From positions 60,705,741 to 60,769,740 of the forward strand of contig CM041465.1 of NCBI GenBank assembly GCA_023213395.1: DNA of 64,000 nt, given 5' to 3'. The notes below the pieces were generated by a model that was given only the letters and a program-made list of their open reading frames with translations, ran no database searches and had not been told where the DNA came from. The position numbers and the translations under genes were made by a program. The DNA is from Cycas panzhihuaensis (taxonomy: Eukaryota > Cycadophyta). This document shows, piece by piece, positions 44,420 through 55,333 of the stretch. The stretch's first letter is position 1. The number at the start of each line of letters is the position of its first letter.

Positions 44420-46928
44420 TGATGGGCCAGCTATGGGATAACTACCTAACTGATAGGTGTAAGGATGAGTGAGTGGTGGAATGGTAGAAGGTGGGACCTA
44501 AAAGGTGGGTAACTACCACACAGAACACCGTCTTGTGGGAGCTTGAGTTCTGGATCTGCAATGGAGTATGGCTACTCTGGGTGACCACGAATAGGACCCT
44601 CCCACCCTTGGGTGGCGGAAGGGGAAGAGAAGGCCTAATAGAGACAGGCCAAGAGCAATCCCACACAACCTAACCGGATACACGAGTGATGCGGGAAGCA
44701 AGGCACTCCTGTGGTTAAGGAGAGAGAAGGAAAGGTATGGGAGAGGAGGACTCCTACAATCTTTCCTACGAATGATAAAGATGAATGAAACAAGACAAAA
44801 GAATAGCAAGCAAGTACCAAACTAATTTTTCCCTTTTATCCTTCAATGTACTAATTACTATGAAAGAAATAAAAGGAAAAGAAAGGGGAGCGGAGGAGCG
44901 AGCGTGCACCGGAGCGGCGTGCGAGACGAAGTAACCTTCTCGAGGGGCGTCCAACCACTCCGCGCGACGTACTGGATGCGAGGTATCACGGTGGACGAAG
45001 AGGGGGCTTCCTTACCTTCCCCGGAAAATCAAACGCAATACCAAGAAAGAAAGGAAGCACCAACTAAGAAATGAAATAGCATGAAAACATAACGCACATG
45101 AAGGTGCTTACCGGTAGCTAGGCCCACGGGCGATGCACTCCACGCCTCCCAAGTACCTGCAAGCAATAGCGGTCTCTTTCTCTCCCCGAAGGAAGAGCAC
45201 TATCATGCAATACAAAAACTCTAACAATATATGGCTAAATAGCATAAACGAGAATCTGAATACACATGCGTTAGTGCTAATCCAACAATGAAAGTATCAA
45301 AAGAAAGTGACCAAAGTGAAAGTAAATGATTGTGTAAGCCTCGGAGTGGCCTACCTCCTGCAAATGAGGCCCAAACCTCCCCCCAAGAGCCACGAGGCAG
45401 CGAGGGGAAAGTCAAGAGCAAGGGCTAGAAAATGGCAGCGAAAGGAGGCAAAGAAAGACCCAAGGGTACCCACGGCGAACCAGGATGCTATGAGGAGCAA
45501 ACCGGGTGACCCGGGGGTGAAAGGTGGACCAAGAAAACAGCGGTTGGGACTTATGAGTGATGCCCAAACCTGAACAAAAGGTTCCAAATCAGCGCTGCAA
45601 CTTGTGACAGCGCTGGTTTAGGCAACCAAAGGGAGCCTTCAAACCCTTGTTTACAAGCCAAAGGCAGCACGGGACGAGAGGGAGGTTTTGGGGGGCTAAG
45701 AGCCGCCTAGGGAGCGTGGAAGGTGGTACAGAATCCACCCAACTCCTCTCCAAAACCTATGCAACCCCTCCACACCGCTGCCTTGGGCCGATGGCAGGCA
45801 GGAGCACGGGAGAGTGGTATAACCCCAAAAGGAGGACAACCAACTCTCAAGCAACAAATAAGAGCAAACAAGCTGAAGCATGAAAATCACAAGAAAAACG
45901 AGCATAAACAAGGAATACCTAGAGAGAAGAGGCAAGGGGTTTGCCTCAACCAAAGGGAAGCGGAGAGGGACTGATAGATCAGCCCAGATCTGACGTAGAG
46001 CAGGTTTGAGGCCCTGCTACGGAGGTGTGATGGGAAACACCTGCACTTGGGGCGCTTATGGACCCGCCTGGTGAAGACCCCACGGAAACCACTTCAAAGG
46101 AGCCCTCTCCAAGGCGTTTGAGGGGCTGGGAGAATGTCTCGGCCACACCAAAGGAGAGCTGGGCACTGTATGAAGAGTGTAGGTCCAGTTGATGCAGCAA
46201 ACAACAGAGAGAAGCAGAGCAGGAGAGTGTTTCCTTGAGAGCAATTCCAAAAGTGAGCAAAAAAATCCTTGAAAATGAGCCAAAAAGGGCTTAAGTACCC
46301 AAGCCAAACCCTAAAGCATGCGATTAGGGCGCAGCTGGAAGAGGAATAAAGTGCGAGCCACGTGGCAGTTTCGCAATAAATGTGAAATTACCATGGCGGA
46401 TTTTTAAAAACAACCTGAGATCGTCTGGCCGAATATTCATGATCGCGAATATTCCGGTAATCTGGCGAAAAATGCCAGACGCACCTAGAGCTGAAAATGG
46501 GGCCCACCAACCAGCCAGTTGGGGCATTTACGTAAAAGGCTAATGAGCTAAAACACCTACCTAGGAGCAAACAAGCCAACAAAACGGGTCCAAAGGAGCA
46601 AAAATAGGGATCGAGTGGGGTGGCAAGTTGACCAAACGATGATGAGTCATCACATGGGCGGAGGTGGCGCAAACCTAGTGGATCCTGGAGCGAGGAGGCG
46701 GATGCGGAAGTAATATTTGCTGTGGTGCCACACTCGCTGGGAGTGTGCCCCTTCTATAGTCGTCATAGGCTAGCATAGGTGTGGACAACTACAAGGCCGC
46801 CCACAAAGTCATACACATGCAGATACGCAAGCAAACATCCAGTAAAAGAAAGCGATGATAATGCGAGAGACATACCTGCACTTACCTGAGTCGGTGATTC
46901 CGTATCCATTCCCGGAAGCCGGGAAACA
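44420..46928 (-). repeat. Tat-A 5' LTR (right copy)
   Basis: Starts TGATGGGCCAGCTATGGGAT and ends GGAAGCCGGGAAACA. The sense start TGTTTCCCGGCTTCCGGGAA leads to CTCAGGTAAGTGCAGG, a consensus donor-like word. It is followed by the AGACC duplication and then Gypsy-D integrase. Confidence 0.9.
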
Positions 46929-46933
46929 AGACC
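46929..46933. repeat. Target site duplication AGACC, right copy (Tat-A)
   Basis: Partner of GGACC at 30650-30654, with one mismatch. Confidence 0.8.
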
Positions 46934-48130
46934 ATATCGCAAAGGCTTTAGTTTTTTGCCTTCATCTTGCAATCTTTTCTTACTGAGATGCAACCAAACT
47001 CTATCTCCTTCTTTAAAGAAATGGCTAGTTTTATGTGTATCATGCCACAGCTTATATCTCTGTTGAGATTTTTGAAGTTGCTCTTCAACCTGTTGATGGA
47101 TTTTTCTGATTCTTTCCAAGAATCTTTGTGCCTTTTCATCTCCTTCTTCCTCCTTTCTATTTCCTGCAAAAAATTGAGCAGAGAATTCTAAATCGAAAGG
47201 ACTTACAAGAAGAAATCCCAAACATACCTCAAATGGTGATTTCTAGGTTGAGCTATGGATAGCTCTGTTGAATGCAAATTGCAAGTATGGGAGACTTTCA
47301 TCTCAAGTCTTAGGATACTTGGCATTGTATCCTCATAATAGCTGTACCAATGTCCTATTAACAACTTTAGTCTAGCCATCTGTTTGGGGATAAAAAGCTG
47401 TGCTCATCTTTAGCTTCGTATCCATCATTTCCCAAAGTGTTTGCCAAAAATGACTCAGAAATCTACTGTCTCGATCAGAAATGATTGAGTTAGGAAGTCC
47501 AAAATACTTCTAAACATGCTGGAAAAATAATCTAGCTATGTCTTCTCCTGTATGTGTCTTCCTACAGGGAATCAACATCACCATTTTACTGAACCAATCA
47601 ACAACTATAAACAAATAATCCATACCATTTTTGGTTTGTGGTAGTCCTCCTAGGAAATCCATGGAGATACTTTTCCACGGTCATGATGGAATATGAAGTG
47701 GAATGTACAATCCAAACTTCCTATTGGCTGGCTTTAATGCGCTATAGAATGTACACCCTCGTACTGCTGTAGTCACATCTTGCTACATATTTGGCTAATA
47801 CATATATCGCTGCAAGTTTAGTAACATCTTTCCCACTCCAAAGTGTCCTGGAACTCGAGAGGTATGAGCTTCTCTTATCCACTTCATTTGGTCTGCATGC
47901 TTTGGAATGCAAAGCTTGTCTTGCTTGCAAAGAAGTCCATCTTTTAGCTGGAAATCAACAACTACTTTCCCTTGCTGTAGCTACTCAAAGATAGGCTTGA
48001 ATGCCTCATCTTTCAAATATAAATCAACATATTCATCATGGCAGAAAGGTTGAAATTGCATAGCTACCAACAAACTAGAATTACCTTGCTGTTGAGGAGG
48101 TCTGGACAGCAAGTCTGCAATCTTATTCGT
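46934..48130 (-). pseudogene. Gypsy-D integrase, zinc and core part
   Basis: Reads EAHTSRVPGHFGVGKMLL (His pair), then RGCTFYSALKPANR where the second zinc Cys is Tyr. The core has SISMDFLGGLPQTKNGMDYL (first Asp), LFIVVDWFSKMVMLIPC and [20 protein letters not shown] (second Asp). The third block reads YPQTDG-stop-TKVVNRTL, so Gln is TAG and the catalytic Glu is Lys. It continues GDRVWLHLSKKRLQDEGKKL to RYG at the Tat-A insertion point. Confidence 0.85.
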
Positions 48131-49450
48131 TGTTCCTTTCTTATATTTAACCACGATGTGAAACTACTGCAAATAGGACATCCACTTCATGTGCCTAGCC
48201 TGCTGTAACTTAGACTGAGTTTGTAAAAATTGCAAAGGCTTGTGGTTAGTGTCAATGACCACTTCTTTTCCCAATAAAGAAGGTTTCCAATGCTTCACTG
48301 CTTGGTGTAATGCATAAAGCTTCTTATCGTAAGTTGGGTAGTTTATGATAGCTCCATTAAATGTCTCTGAATGGTAAGCTATCAATTTTCCTTCTTGCTT
48401 CAATACTACTCCCATGGCATAGCCTGAAGCATCAGACTCCAATTCAAATGGCTTCTACAGTGAGGGTAAAGCTAACACTGGAGCCTCACAAATTTTCTGC
48501 TTCAAAAGCCTGAAAGTTTTTTCTTGTTCATTCTCCCAATGAAACTTTGCATGTCCTCCCGTCAATGCATGAAGAGGTGCTGCAATTTGAGAGAATCTGA
48601 AAATAAATTTTCTTAAATATTAACATGCACCAATGAAACTTCTTACCTCTGTGGTTGTCTTGGGTGTGGGCCAATTGAGAATGACTTTGATCTTTGCTGG
48701 GTCAATCTTCAATTCTCCTCCTCCAACCACGAAACCTAAGAAGACGAGAGATTGCTTTCTAAACTCGCACTTCTTTAGATTTAGTTTTAACTTCTACTCT
48801 TGGAGAACTTTGAGCACTTGCTTAATATGTTGGAGGTGCTCCTCCCATGTATGGCTAAAAATCAAAATATCATCTAGATAAACAATTATAAAATCATCAA
48901 TGAAGGGTCTTAATACCTCATTCATCAACCTCATGAAGGTGGAAGGTGCATTACATAGACCAAACAACATCACCAACCATTCAAACAATCCTTGCTTCGA
49001 TTTAAAGGCTGTCTTCCAAGTATCCTCCTCTTGGATTCAAACCTGATAGTAGCCTGGTTTTAGGTCCATTTTGCTGAAATATCTTGCTGATTGTAGCTGG
49101 TCCAACAAGTCATCTATCCGCGATAAGGTATGTCCATTCTTTATGGTGATCTTATTCAAAGCTCTGTAGTTGATGCATATTCTCCATCCTCCATCTTTCT
49201 TTGGCACCAAAATAATAGGTGATCTACATAGGGAACAACTCGGCTTAATCACTCCTTCTTCCAAGAGTTCTTGAATCTGCCTCTTAATCTCTTCATTCTC
49301 CAAAACTGAGTTTTGGTAGAGACTAAGATTCGGCAAAGGTGAATCAACAACCAGCTGGATTTCATATTCAATTGCCCTTTTAGGGGGCAACCCTTTCAGC
49401 TCTTGGAATATGTCACTGTACCTATTCCTTAGGCCTTCAATCTGCTGCAC
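48131..49450 (-). pseudogene. Gypsy-D reverse transcriptase and RNase H
   Basis: [76 protein letters not shown] and [19 protein letters not shown] (catalytic DD intact). RNase H: MESDASGYAMGVVLKQEGKL (first Asp), NYPTYDKKLYALHQAVKHW and DTNHKPLQFLQTQSKL. Stops separate the blocks, but little else is lost. Confidence 0.88.
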
Positions 49451-50188
49451 TTGTTGCCTATCCAGTGCCTGTATTAAGGACTCTGCTTACTCATTTTCTT
49501 CCACCTTTGGCTTTATCATTAGCAGCACAAACTTCCTATAAGCATTAATTAATCTTTTCGCTTGTTGGGAAGATATGAGAGAAATCTTCTTCTGTGGTTT
49601 TGATGTATTGATCAGATATGATCTCCCGTCCTTGATGAGTAAAATCTTTCTCAACCTCCTATGGTGAACTCCATCTCTATCATAGAGATATGGGCTGCCA
49701 AACACAACTTGACAAACATCTAAAGGGACTACTTCACATTCAACTTCATCAATGAACTTTTCAGAAATTGTAAATTTAAACTTACATTAGTGAGTAACTT
49801 GCAACTCAGAATCTTTTCGCAACCATCCAAGAGGATATGGTTTTGGATGTACATGCATTTTTAATCCCAGATTCTTTACCAATGCTTCTGAGATTAGATT
49901 CTTTTGGCTTCCTCCATCAAAGATGGCATCAACTATGCTTTGCTTCACTTGGATTTTTACCATGAAGAGCTCCTCTCTAATCTTTAGATCAACTTGCTGA
50001 TGGTTATTTCCAGGCTCTGCATTAGCCATGAGCATCAACTTCTCATTGGATTCTTCAATGCCACAAACATTTTCATCACTTACAAAGTTAAGTAAAGTTT
50101 TACCTTCAGTTTTAACTTTACCTTTCCCCTTGTTCTTGGGTCTTTTCTCTGGGTGTAGAAACCAACAATCTTCTATGCTGTGACCCAC
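49451..50188 (-). pseudogene. Gypsy-D protease region
   Basis: The active-site block reads IVDAIFDGGSQKNLISEALV with the catalytic Asp. Then come LGLKMHVHPKPYPLGWLRKD, VVPLDVCQVVFGSPYLYDRD (usually LLGRPW-like) and HRRLRKILLIKDGRSYLIN. One stop lies near 49786. The order Gag-PR-RT-RH-INT is typical of chromoviruses. Confidence 0.75.
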
Positions 50189-51067
50189 TCACTTGCAATG
50201 AGTACAAGTGATTTTGATTTGGGTGGTATTGGCTTGTTTCATCTTGCCAAAACCTCTAATGGATTGTTGTCCAACTTTACCTAGAAACTTCATTCCTCGG
50301 GTAGGTTTACTGCTACCTTTTGGAGGTACAAACCTTTTCCTTTTGGAAAAAACCTTCTTATTCCTCTTTTCTATAGCAATCGCCTTCTTGCTGGCTTCAT
50401 CAAGTGATTTGACTTCGAATAGTTGAAGTTCTTGCTGAATATGCTGGTGCAGTCCTCCAATATATTTCAGCATCATATCTTTACCCAGTAAAGAGATGCC
50501 CAACACAACAGCTTGCTTTTGAAATTCTGTTGTATAATCTTGGACATTTTGGCCTCTTTCTTGTTGGTAATATTGCCATTTAATCCTCTGTTACTCTTCA
50601 TATCCAATAGGATAGAATTGCTTCTTTATGAGGATTTTAAACTGTTGCCAAGTGATTTCATTTACATTATGGGATTTAAGGTATGCATTCCACTAAACTA
50701 ATGCATGTTTAGATAATTTTAACCTAGCAAAAGTTATTTTCTGCTAGTTTTTATACCCATAAATGGAAAAATAAGTTTCTAGTTGGTCCAACCAACTATC
50801 TAATTTTTCAGCATCCAACGTTCCATCATAGATGGGTAATTCAAGTTTTGCCTCTACCTTGAATGGATGTGTGAATACTGCCAGATTATCATCTTCTTCA
50901 TTTTCTTGTTGGTCTTTTACCAGCTCTTCATTCATTTCCTCTTTCATCGGTTCATCTTCTTCCTTCTTTATGCCTTTGGCTGTTGAAGAAGAAGTTGCAA
51001 CTAGTTGCACCACAAGCTGGGTTAGCCTATCGAGGTTTTGCTCTATTTTCACGAACCTTTCTTCCAT
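50189..51067 (-). pseudogene. Gypsy-D gag
   Basis: Starts MEERFVKIEQNLDRLTQLVV, a likely coiled coil, followed by an acidic stretch. The Retrotrans_gag core is KLELPIYDGTLDAEKLDSWL with DQLETYFSIYGY, later FYPIGYEE and VLGISLLGKDMMLKYIGGLH. A basic segment KRNKKVFSKRKRF is next, and a zinc knuckle CTHCK-stop-VGHSIEDCW runs across the 50189 boundary. Stops fall at Trp, Gln or Arg codons. Confidence 0.8.
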
Positions 51068-51266
51068 TTTTTATTCTAGATCAGCCATCTTCCTTCGCTG
51101 TCTTCTTTCTCTCTCAAGAGGTTCGGTTAATGGTTCACCCGTTAATAAATATTGATATCTGGTTTTCATAAAAACTTCCAACAATGAAAGTAAGAAGTTT
51201 TTTTTTCTTCTTCTTTTCTTTCTTTTTCTTTAAAATCCCTAAAATCCCAAGGGTTTTAAGAAACTA

Positions 51267-51278
51267 GCTCTGATACCA
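51267..51278 (-). promoter_or_regulatory. Gypsy-D primer-binding site
   Basis: On the sense strand TGGTATCAGAGC, complementary to the 3' end of plant initiator tRNA-Met. It lies seven bases downstream of the 5' LTR. Confidence 0.88.
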
Positions 51279-51285
51279 AAAATAT

Positions 51286-52442
51286 TAATCTGAATCTTGA
51301 ATGGGAAAGTGAAGACTTTAACCAATTGAAACAAAATCTAGAACAACTTACATTATTATTACATAGAATTGGAAATATTTAGAATTTTCTTACAAAACTC
51401 CATTTATTTATACTTTATTGAGCATGCAAGGGACTGCTACAATGTTTTGGGAGAGAGAAATTGAGTGTTGGGCACTCCTTGGGCTGTTACTCGTCCTCTA
51501 AAACCTCCATCTCGAAGTTTGCAAAAATGTTTTTGGTCTTTTGTTACCCAAAAACCCCCTTTTTGGTGAAGAAAACTGGCTAGCGTCTCTTTCTGGGACT
51601 GTTGCAACTTCTATCTTCTCCACTCAGCTGCAACTGCGATCTTTTGAGCTCCTTCAAGATCCTCGCAATAGGTTTATTCCACTGTATTTTCCGTCTTTTC
51701 TTCTCGCAATGCAGATTTTACTCTTGAAGCTGTTCACTTTCCAAAAAAATGATTTTTCTTGAAGCTTTTCTCGAATCTTGCTCCGTGCTGCATCCAGGGC
51801 TGTGGCGTCCTCTTGTTTTTGTCAAAAATCTCTATCGAGATCCCCCGAATTCCTCCCCAAAATTTTGCTTAAAAGCATTTTCATTTGGGGTTGTTTTTCC
51901 GTTTTTTCATTTCCTAACGGGTTTTAAAATGGCTTGTTAAATCTTGAAAAATTCTTTTATTTTAGAGTTTTTCCTCTTTAAATGCATAGAGGACACGTAT
52001 GCGTACCCTCTCCTCAAATTTCGTGCCAAAAGGTTTCCGTTTATGTTGCCAAAACCATTTCCGTTTTTCTTATTTTTCTATTTTTTGACTTTTGCATAAC
52101 AGTCTCCGCAGTTACGTAGTAGTCTCTGCAGTCATGCGTAGCAGTCTCTGCACCTTACGTGTGATCTCCATGATTTTGTAGTAGTTGTAGCGACTGTAGT
52201 AGCTCGTAATGACTGTAGTAGCTCATGTGACTGTAGTAGCTCATGTGATCGTAGCACCTTGGTAGCAGTTATAGCACCTTAGTAGCACCTTTTTGCACTT
52301 GTAGAAATATATTTTTTATATTTTTTAAGCCTTTTAAAGGCATGTTTCTACTAAATCAAGACCATTAAGCCTTTTTTAAGGCAAATTTCTACTACATGAA
52401 AAACAAAGTATTTAGAGTATTTTAAAGATCTGAAATAGATCA
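51286..52442 (-). repeat. Gypsy-D 5' LTR (right copy)
   Basis: It aligns with 29114-30268 from AATCTGAATCTTGAATGGGA to the terminal GATCA, followed by TGTAC. Differences are mainly transitions plus rearranged short tandem units at about 52085-52290. Confidence 0.9.
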
Positions 52443-52447
52443 TGTAC
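52443..52447. repeat. Target site duplication TGTAC, right copy (Gypsy-D)
   Basis: An exact match to 29109-29113. Confidence 0.85.
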
Positions 52448-52762
52448 TTGGTGGTCCTTGTGCAATGTTATTACTAGGTACATTTTAACCTTCATATAGG
52501 TAATTAAAAGGGGAATTTGAGTAGCTATTATACATATAGGTTAGAGGTGACTAAATACATTTATATTATATTCTTGCTAAGATAAAGCAAACCAAGAGGG
52601 AAGGAAATTTGTTGCATTTTTATTTAGTTTATTTTTATTTTTTAATTGACTTAGAAAATCATTGATTAAATGAAGAAACCTTATTTCATTTAGTTGCAAC
52701 TACCTATAGGCATATTCAGGATTTAGATTGTATATCATTTTAATTATATATATATACATATG

Positions 52763-52818
<56 letters not shown>

Positions 52819-54259
52819 ACAATAACAAAATGTTTTATTTTTATTTCACAAACATACACTTAATAAACTTAGGATTCATTGAATCCTTGGTGTCAACTCT
52901 CTCTTTCATCCATGTATGTCATTTAATCAATATCTTGGATTATAATTTCTTTTGTATTAAATTTTTTTGAAATGAGGCATCATTATTGAAGTAATTTTAG
53001 TTCGATATGTTATTATCCCTTGGGATCCTTAAGATAGTGTTCGTAGAGTCTAAATCTCATTTCACTACTTTTACCAAGATGTTACTAGACTAAAACCCTT
53101 TGCATAAGTGAGGCCCCATAGTGTACTAAACCCTAAACCAACTATGGATAGTTTCCTAGTAAGTATATAGCTGCATTATTGTACTTTATTTGTTAGTACT
53201 TATCCAAAAAAACTTGGGCTACTGAGTGATTTTGATAAATATGGAAGTACCAAAGAGTAAGTGGAATGACTAGATACTTGCTCTTCAAAAGTGTGTCACG
53301 AAGCCATGGTTGTTTAAGTGACCTTCTCCAGAGAGTTCATAGGGGGCTTTATCTTGGAAACACTTATACTATTCAAAATTGCTCAAAGCATCTTATGGTT
53401 TACCTTGAAGTTCATTACCAAAGTTAGAGACAATGATTTTAGTAGGGTCAAGGTTGCATTACTAGGGGAAACCACTCAATAATCTTAAGTCAGATGAGTG
53501 AATAGCTAGCCTTAGTAAATTTAGGTTGGTCTTTCTTCCTTTTCTATAAAAAAAATATTGGCATAATAGTACATTTATAGTATTTTATCTATAGTAGGTC
53601 AAGCCCCTACTAAATAAATTTCATTTATTTTTATATATCTATCTTTGCCATAGGTTCTTTAAACCCTAGAGTTGATCATCTCATAACTTTAATTAGGTGA
53701 CACATACTTCACTATCACTTAATTGAATGTTCTATTTAATCCTCCTTTTAACTCATAAAATATTGATTTGGATATGATTGAAGTATTTCATTGTGCATAC
53801 AACTTAGTTTAGGTGGAATCTAAGGGTATAATATTTTGAATCAATAATTTTCTAATGACCATACCAGGGAATCAAATCATAGTCTAATTGCTTGTCACCT
53901 ATCCCTTCTCTCTTTGTGATTTATAATGTCGCATCTATGTCTTAGGGTTCTTATTCACCCCAATAGGTTTTGTTAATATGTAAGAGGACTATCCTCTCTT
54001 TGTCTATGCACCTTTGAGAAGGATTTTTTCCATTATAATTTAGTAACTCCAGATCTTCTCCCTTGTGTTTTTACTACTATATTTATTTCAGTTTGATAAC
54101 ATTTATTATTTCTTTTCTATTTGTTATAGTTTGATATTACTCTTATCTAAGTCATCAAGTTACTATAGATTTTAAAGTAGAAGTCAATTTCCTTTCTTAA
54201 CCAAACCTAGTACCAGTCTCTCTAAATCTTGCTTTTGATGCCTTATTCATAGTAGAATT
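52448..54259. other. AT-rich non-coding DNA
   Basis: Apart from the compound microsatellite, I recognise no gene, LTR edge or conserved protein. It contains a CCTTGAAGTTCATTACCAAAG-type AT-rich background only. Confidence 0.45.
52744..52818. repeat. Compound microsatellite (AT)n-(TC)n-(TA)n
   Basis: An AT run at about 52744-52758, a CT/TC run at about 52765-52792, then a TA run to 52818. A simple-sequence repeat, likely length-variable. Confidence 0.9.
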
Positions 54260-54850
54260 TCTCCACTAGTCATATTAGCATCTTTGCCAGATATACCTAC
54301 TATACCTCTTGGTTTACCCAAATTCTATGGTAAACCTAATGAAGACCTTGAGAAACATATTAACATATTTTTCAAAATTGCACAAGTCTATCATGATTCT
54401 ATACATATAAAACTATTTCTATATATCATTTTAAGGGATTCTAATACATATTAATTTGCTAAACTCCAACCTAATTCTATTAATAATACTCAAGAACTAT
54501 TAGAAAAAAAAAAGATTATTTTTCCCTTCTTAAAGTTGAAAACAATGATTTTGTACCTTGTTGACTTATAAATAAACTCCTAGCTAAATAATTAGTTAGT
54601 ATATAAAAAATTTACATGAATTAACTAGTCATTGTATGGTTAGTTTAGATGACATCACCCTTAAACAAGTCTTTTTAGATAGTTTAACTAGTATTGTCCA
54701 TTTTGAATTATTCTGCATAAACTCTAAGTCACATATTGAAGTTGAATAATTTTCTCATCAATATAGGCATGACCTAATCTAATCAAGGCTAATAACTATT
54801 GAAAATTTAACTCCCTTTGAAATTATCCATCTTGATGACCTGAATAGAGA
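54260..54850 (+). pseudogene. Relic Ty3/gypsy gag
   Basis: The plus strand reads SPLVILASLPDIPTIPLGLP, KFYGKPNEDLEKHINIFFKI, VYHDSIHIKLFLYIILRDSN and NSINNTQELLEKKK. This matches the retrotransposon gag fold outline (F-x-G-x-x-x-ED-x-x-x-HI, L-x-L-x-x-x-L-x-x-x-A, SI-x-T-x-x-ELL). A second frame carries FELFCINSKSHIEVE and RHDLI. Stops and shifts are frequent. It is more decayed than the other elements; no pol is seen beside it. Confidence 0.55.
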
Positions 54851-54939
54851 TGGAATTATTAGTGGGAGACGGCCGCTTCCTCTTCTTTATTAACTTTCCT
54901 ATTAAGTTATTCAAACAAACCTACTTATTTCTTTTAAAA

Positions 54940-55320
54940 GTATGTAATATCACCTTCATTTCATTGTATTTTATGTTTATTATATTTATATTGTAATCTT
55001 AAGGTGACCTATGCTATAATTTAATCATGTTATATAATCTGGTCAGGTATGCTATATATGCCATTTAGTCAGCCAATTGTATCACTTAAAATATTGATAA
55101 GTTACTTATAAATTGAGCCCCACATCATTCATTTGTATGTGATATTAAAGGTTATGTAAAAGCTCTACCCAAATTGAACCTCACGTGGTGACAAATTCAC
55201 CTGTGTTCTTTAATATATTGTTGTTCTACTAGTGTTTTACTTATTTTCTACATTATTCAGTTAGTATAGTTTGTTGTTAATCAAAAGCACATGATTTTTA
55301 GATCTTAAAGTTTTCTAACA
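54940..55320 (+). repeat. Possible copia-like 5' LTR remnant
   Basis: AT-rich sequence ending TTTTCTAACA directly before a degraded tRNA-Met primer site at 55321. The left edge is a guess. No gag follows within 2 kb. Confidence 0.35.
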
Positions 55321-55333
55321 TGGTTTCAAAGCT
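55321..55333 (+). promoter_or_regulatory. Degraded tRNA-Met type primer-binding site
   Basis: TGGTTTCAAAGCT against the usual TGGTATCAGAGCT, two mismatches, right after a TAACA end. Confidence 0.45.

Larger units (their letters stand above)
30655..46928 (-). mobile_element. Tat-A: complete Tat-lineage element nested in Gypsy-D
   Basis: 16.3 kb, with LTRs 30655-33202 and 44420-46928. Sense order: gag (41541-44251), protease, linker, RT, RNase H, integrase (37694-38977), then a plus-strand PMD gene (34524-37039), a second RNase HI domain (33594-34005, minus) and the 3' LTR. It shares layout and protein text with Tat-B but is far richer in CpG and less decayed. It has many one- to few-base indels that break frames. 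The integrase core is the best preserved coding stretch in the window. Confidence 0.92.
29114..52442 (-). mobile_element. Gypsy-D: complete chromovirus-like Ty3/gypsy element, split by Tat-A
   Basis: LTRs of 1155 and 1157 bases (29114-30268 and 51286-52442) are flanked by exact TGTAC. A tRNA-Met type primer site (51267-51278) and a purine tract (30272-30283) sit at the right ends. Gag, protease, RT, RNase H, integrase and a C-terminal chromodomain-like region are read on the minus strand. Tat-A (30655-46928) interrupts the integrase C-terminus. Own sequence is about 7.05 kb, a normal length. The integrase Glu and a zinc Cys are mutated. Confidence 0.92.

Noticed and set aside
52744-52818. Microsatellite as a regulatory or centromeric repeat
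   Set aside because: It is only a short compound dinucleotide tract; nothing suggests more than simple-sequence slippage.
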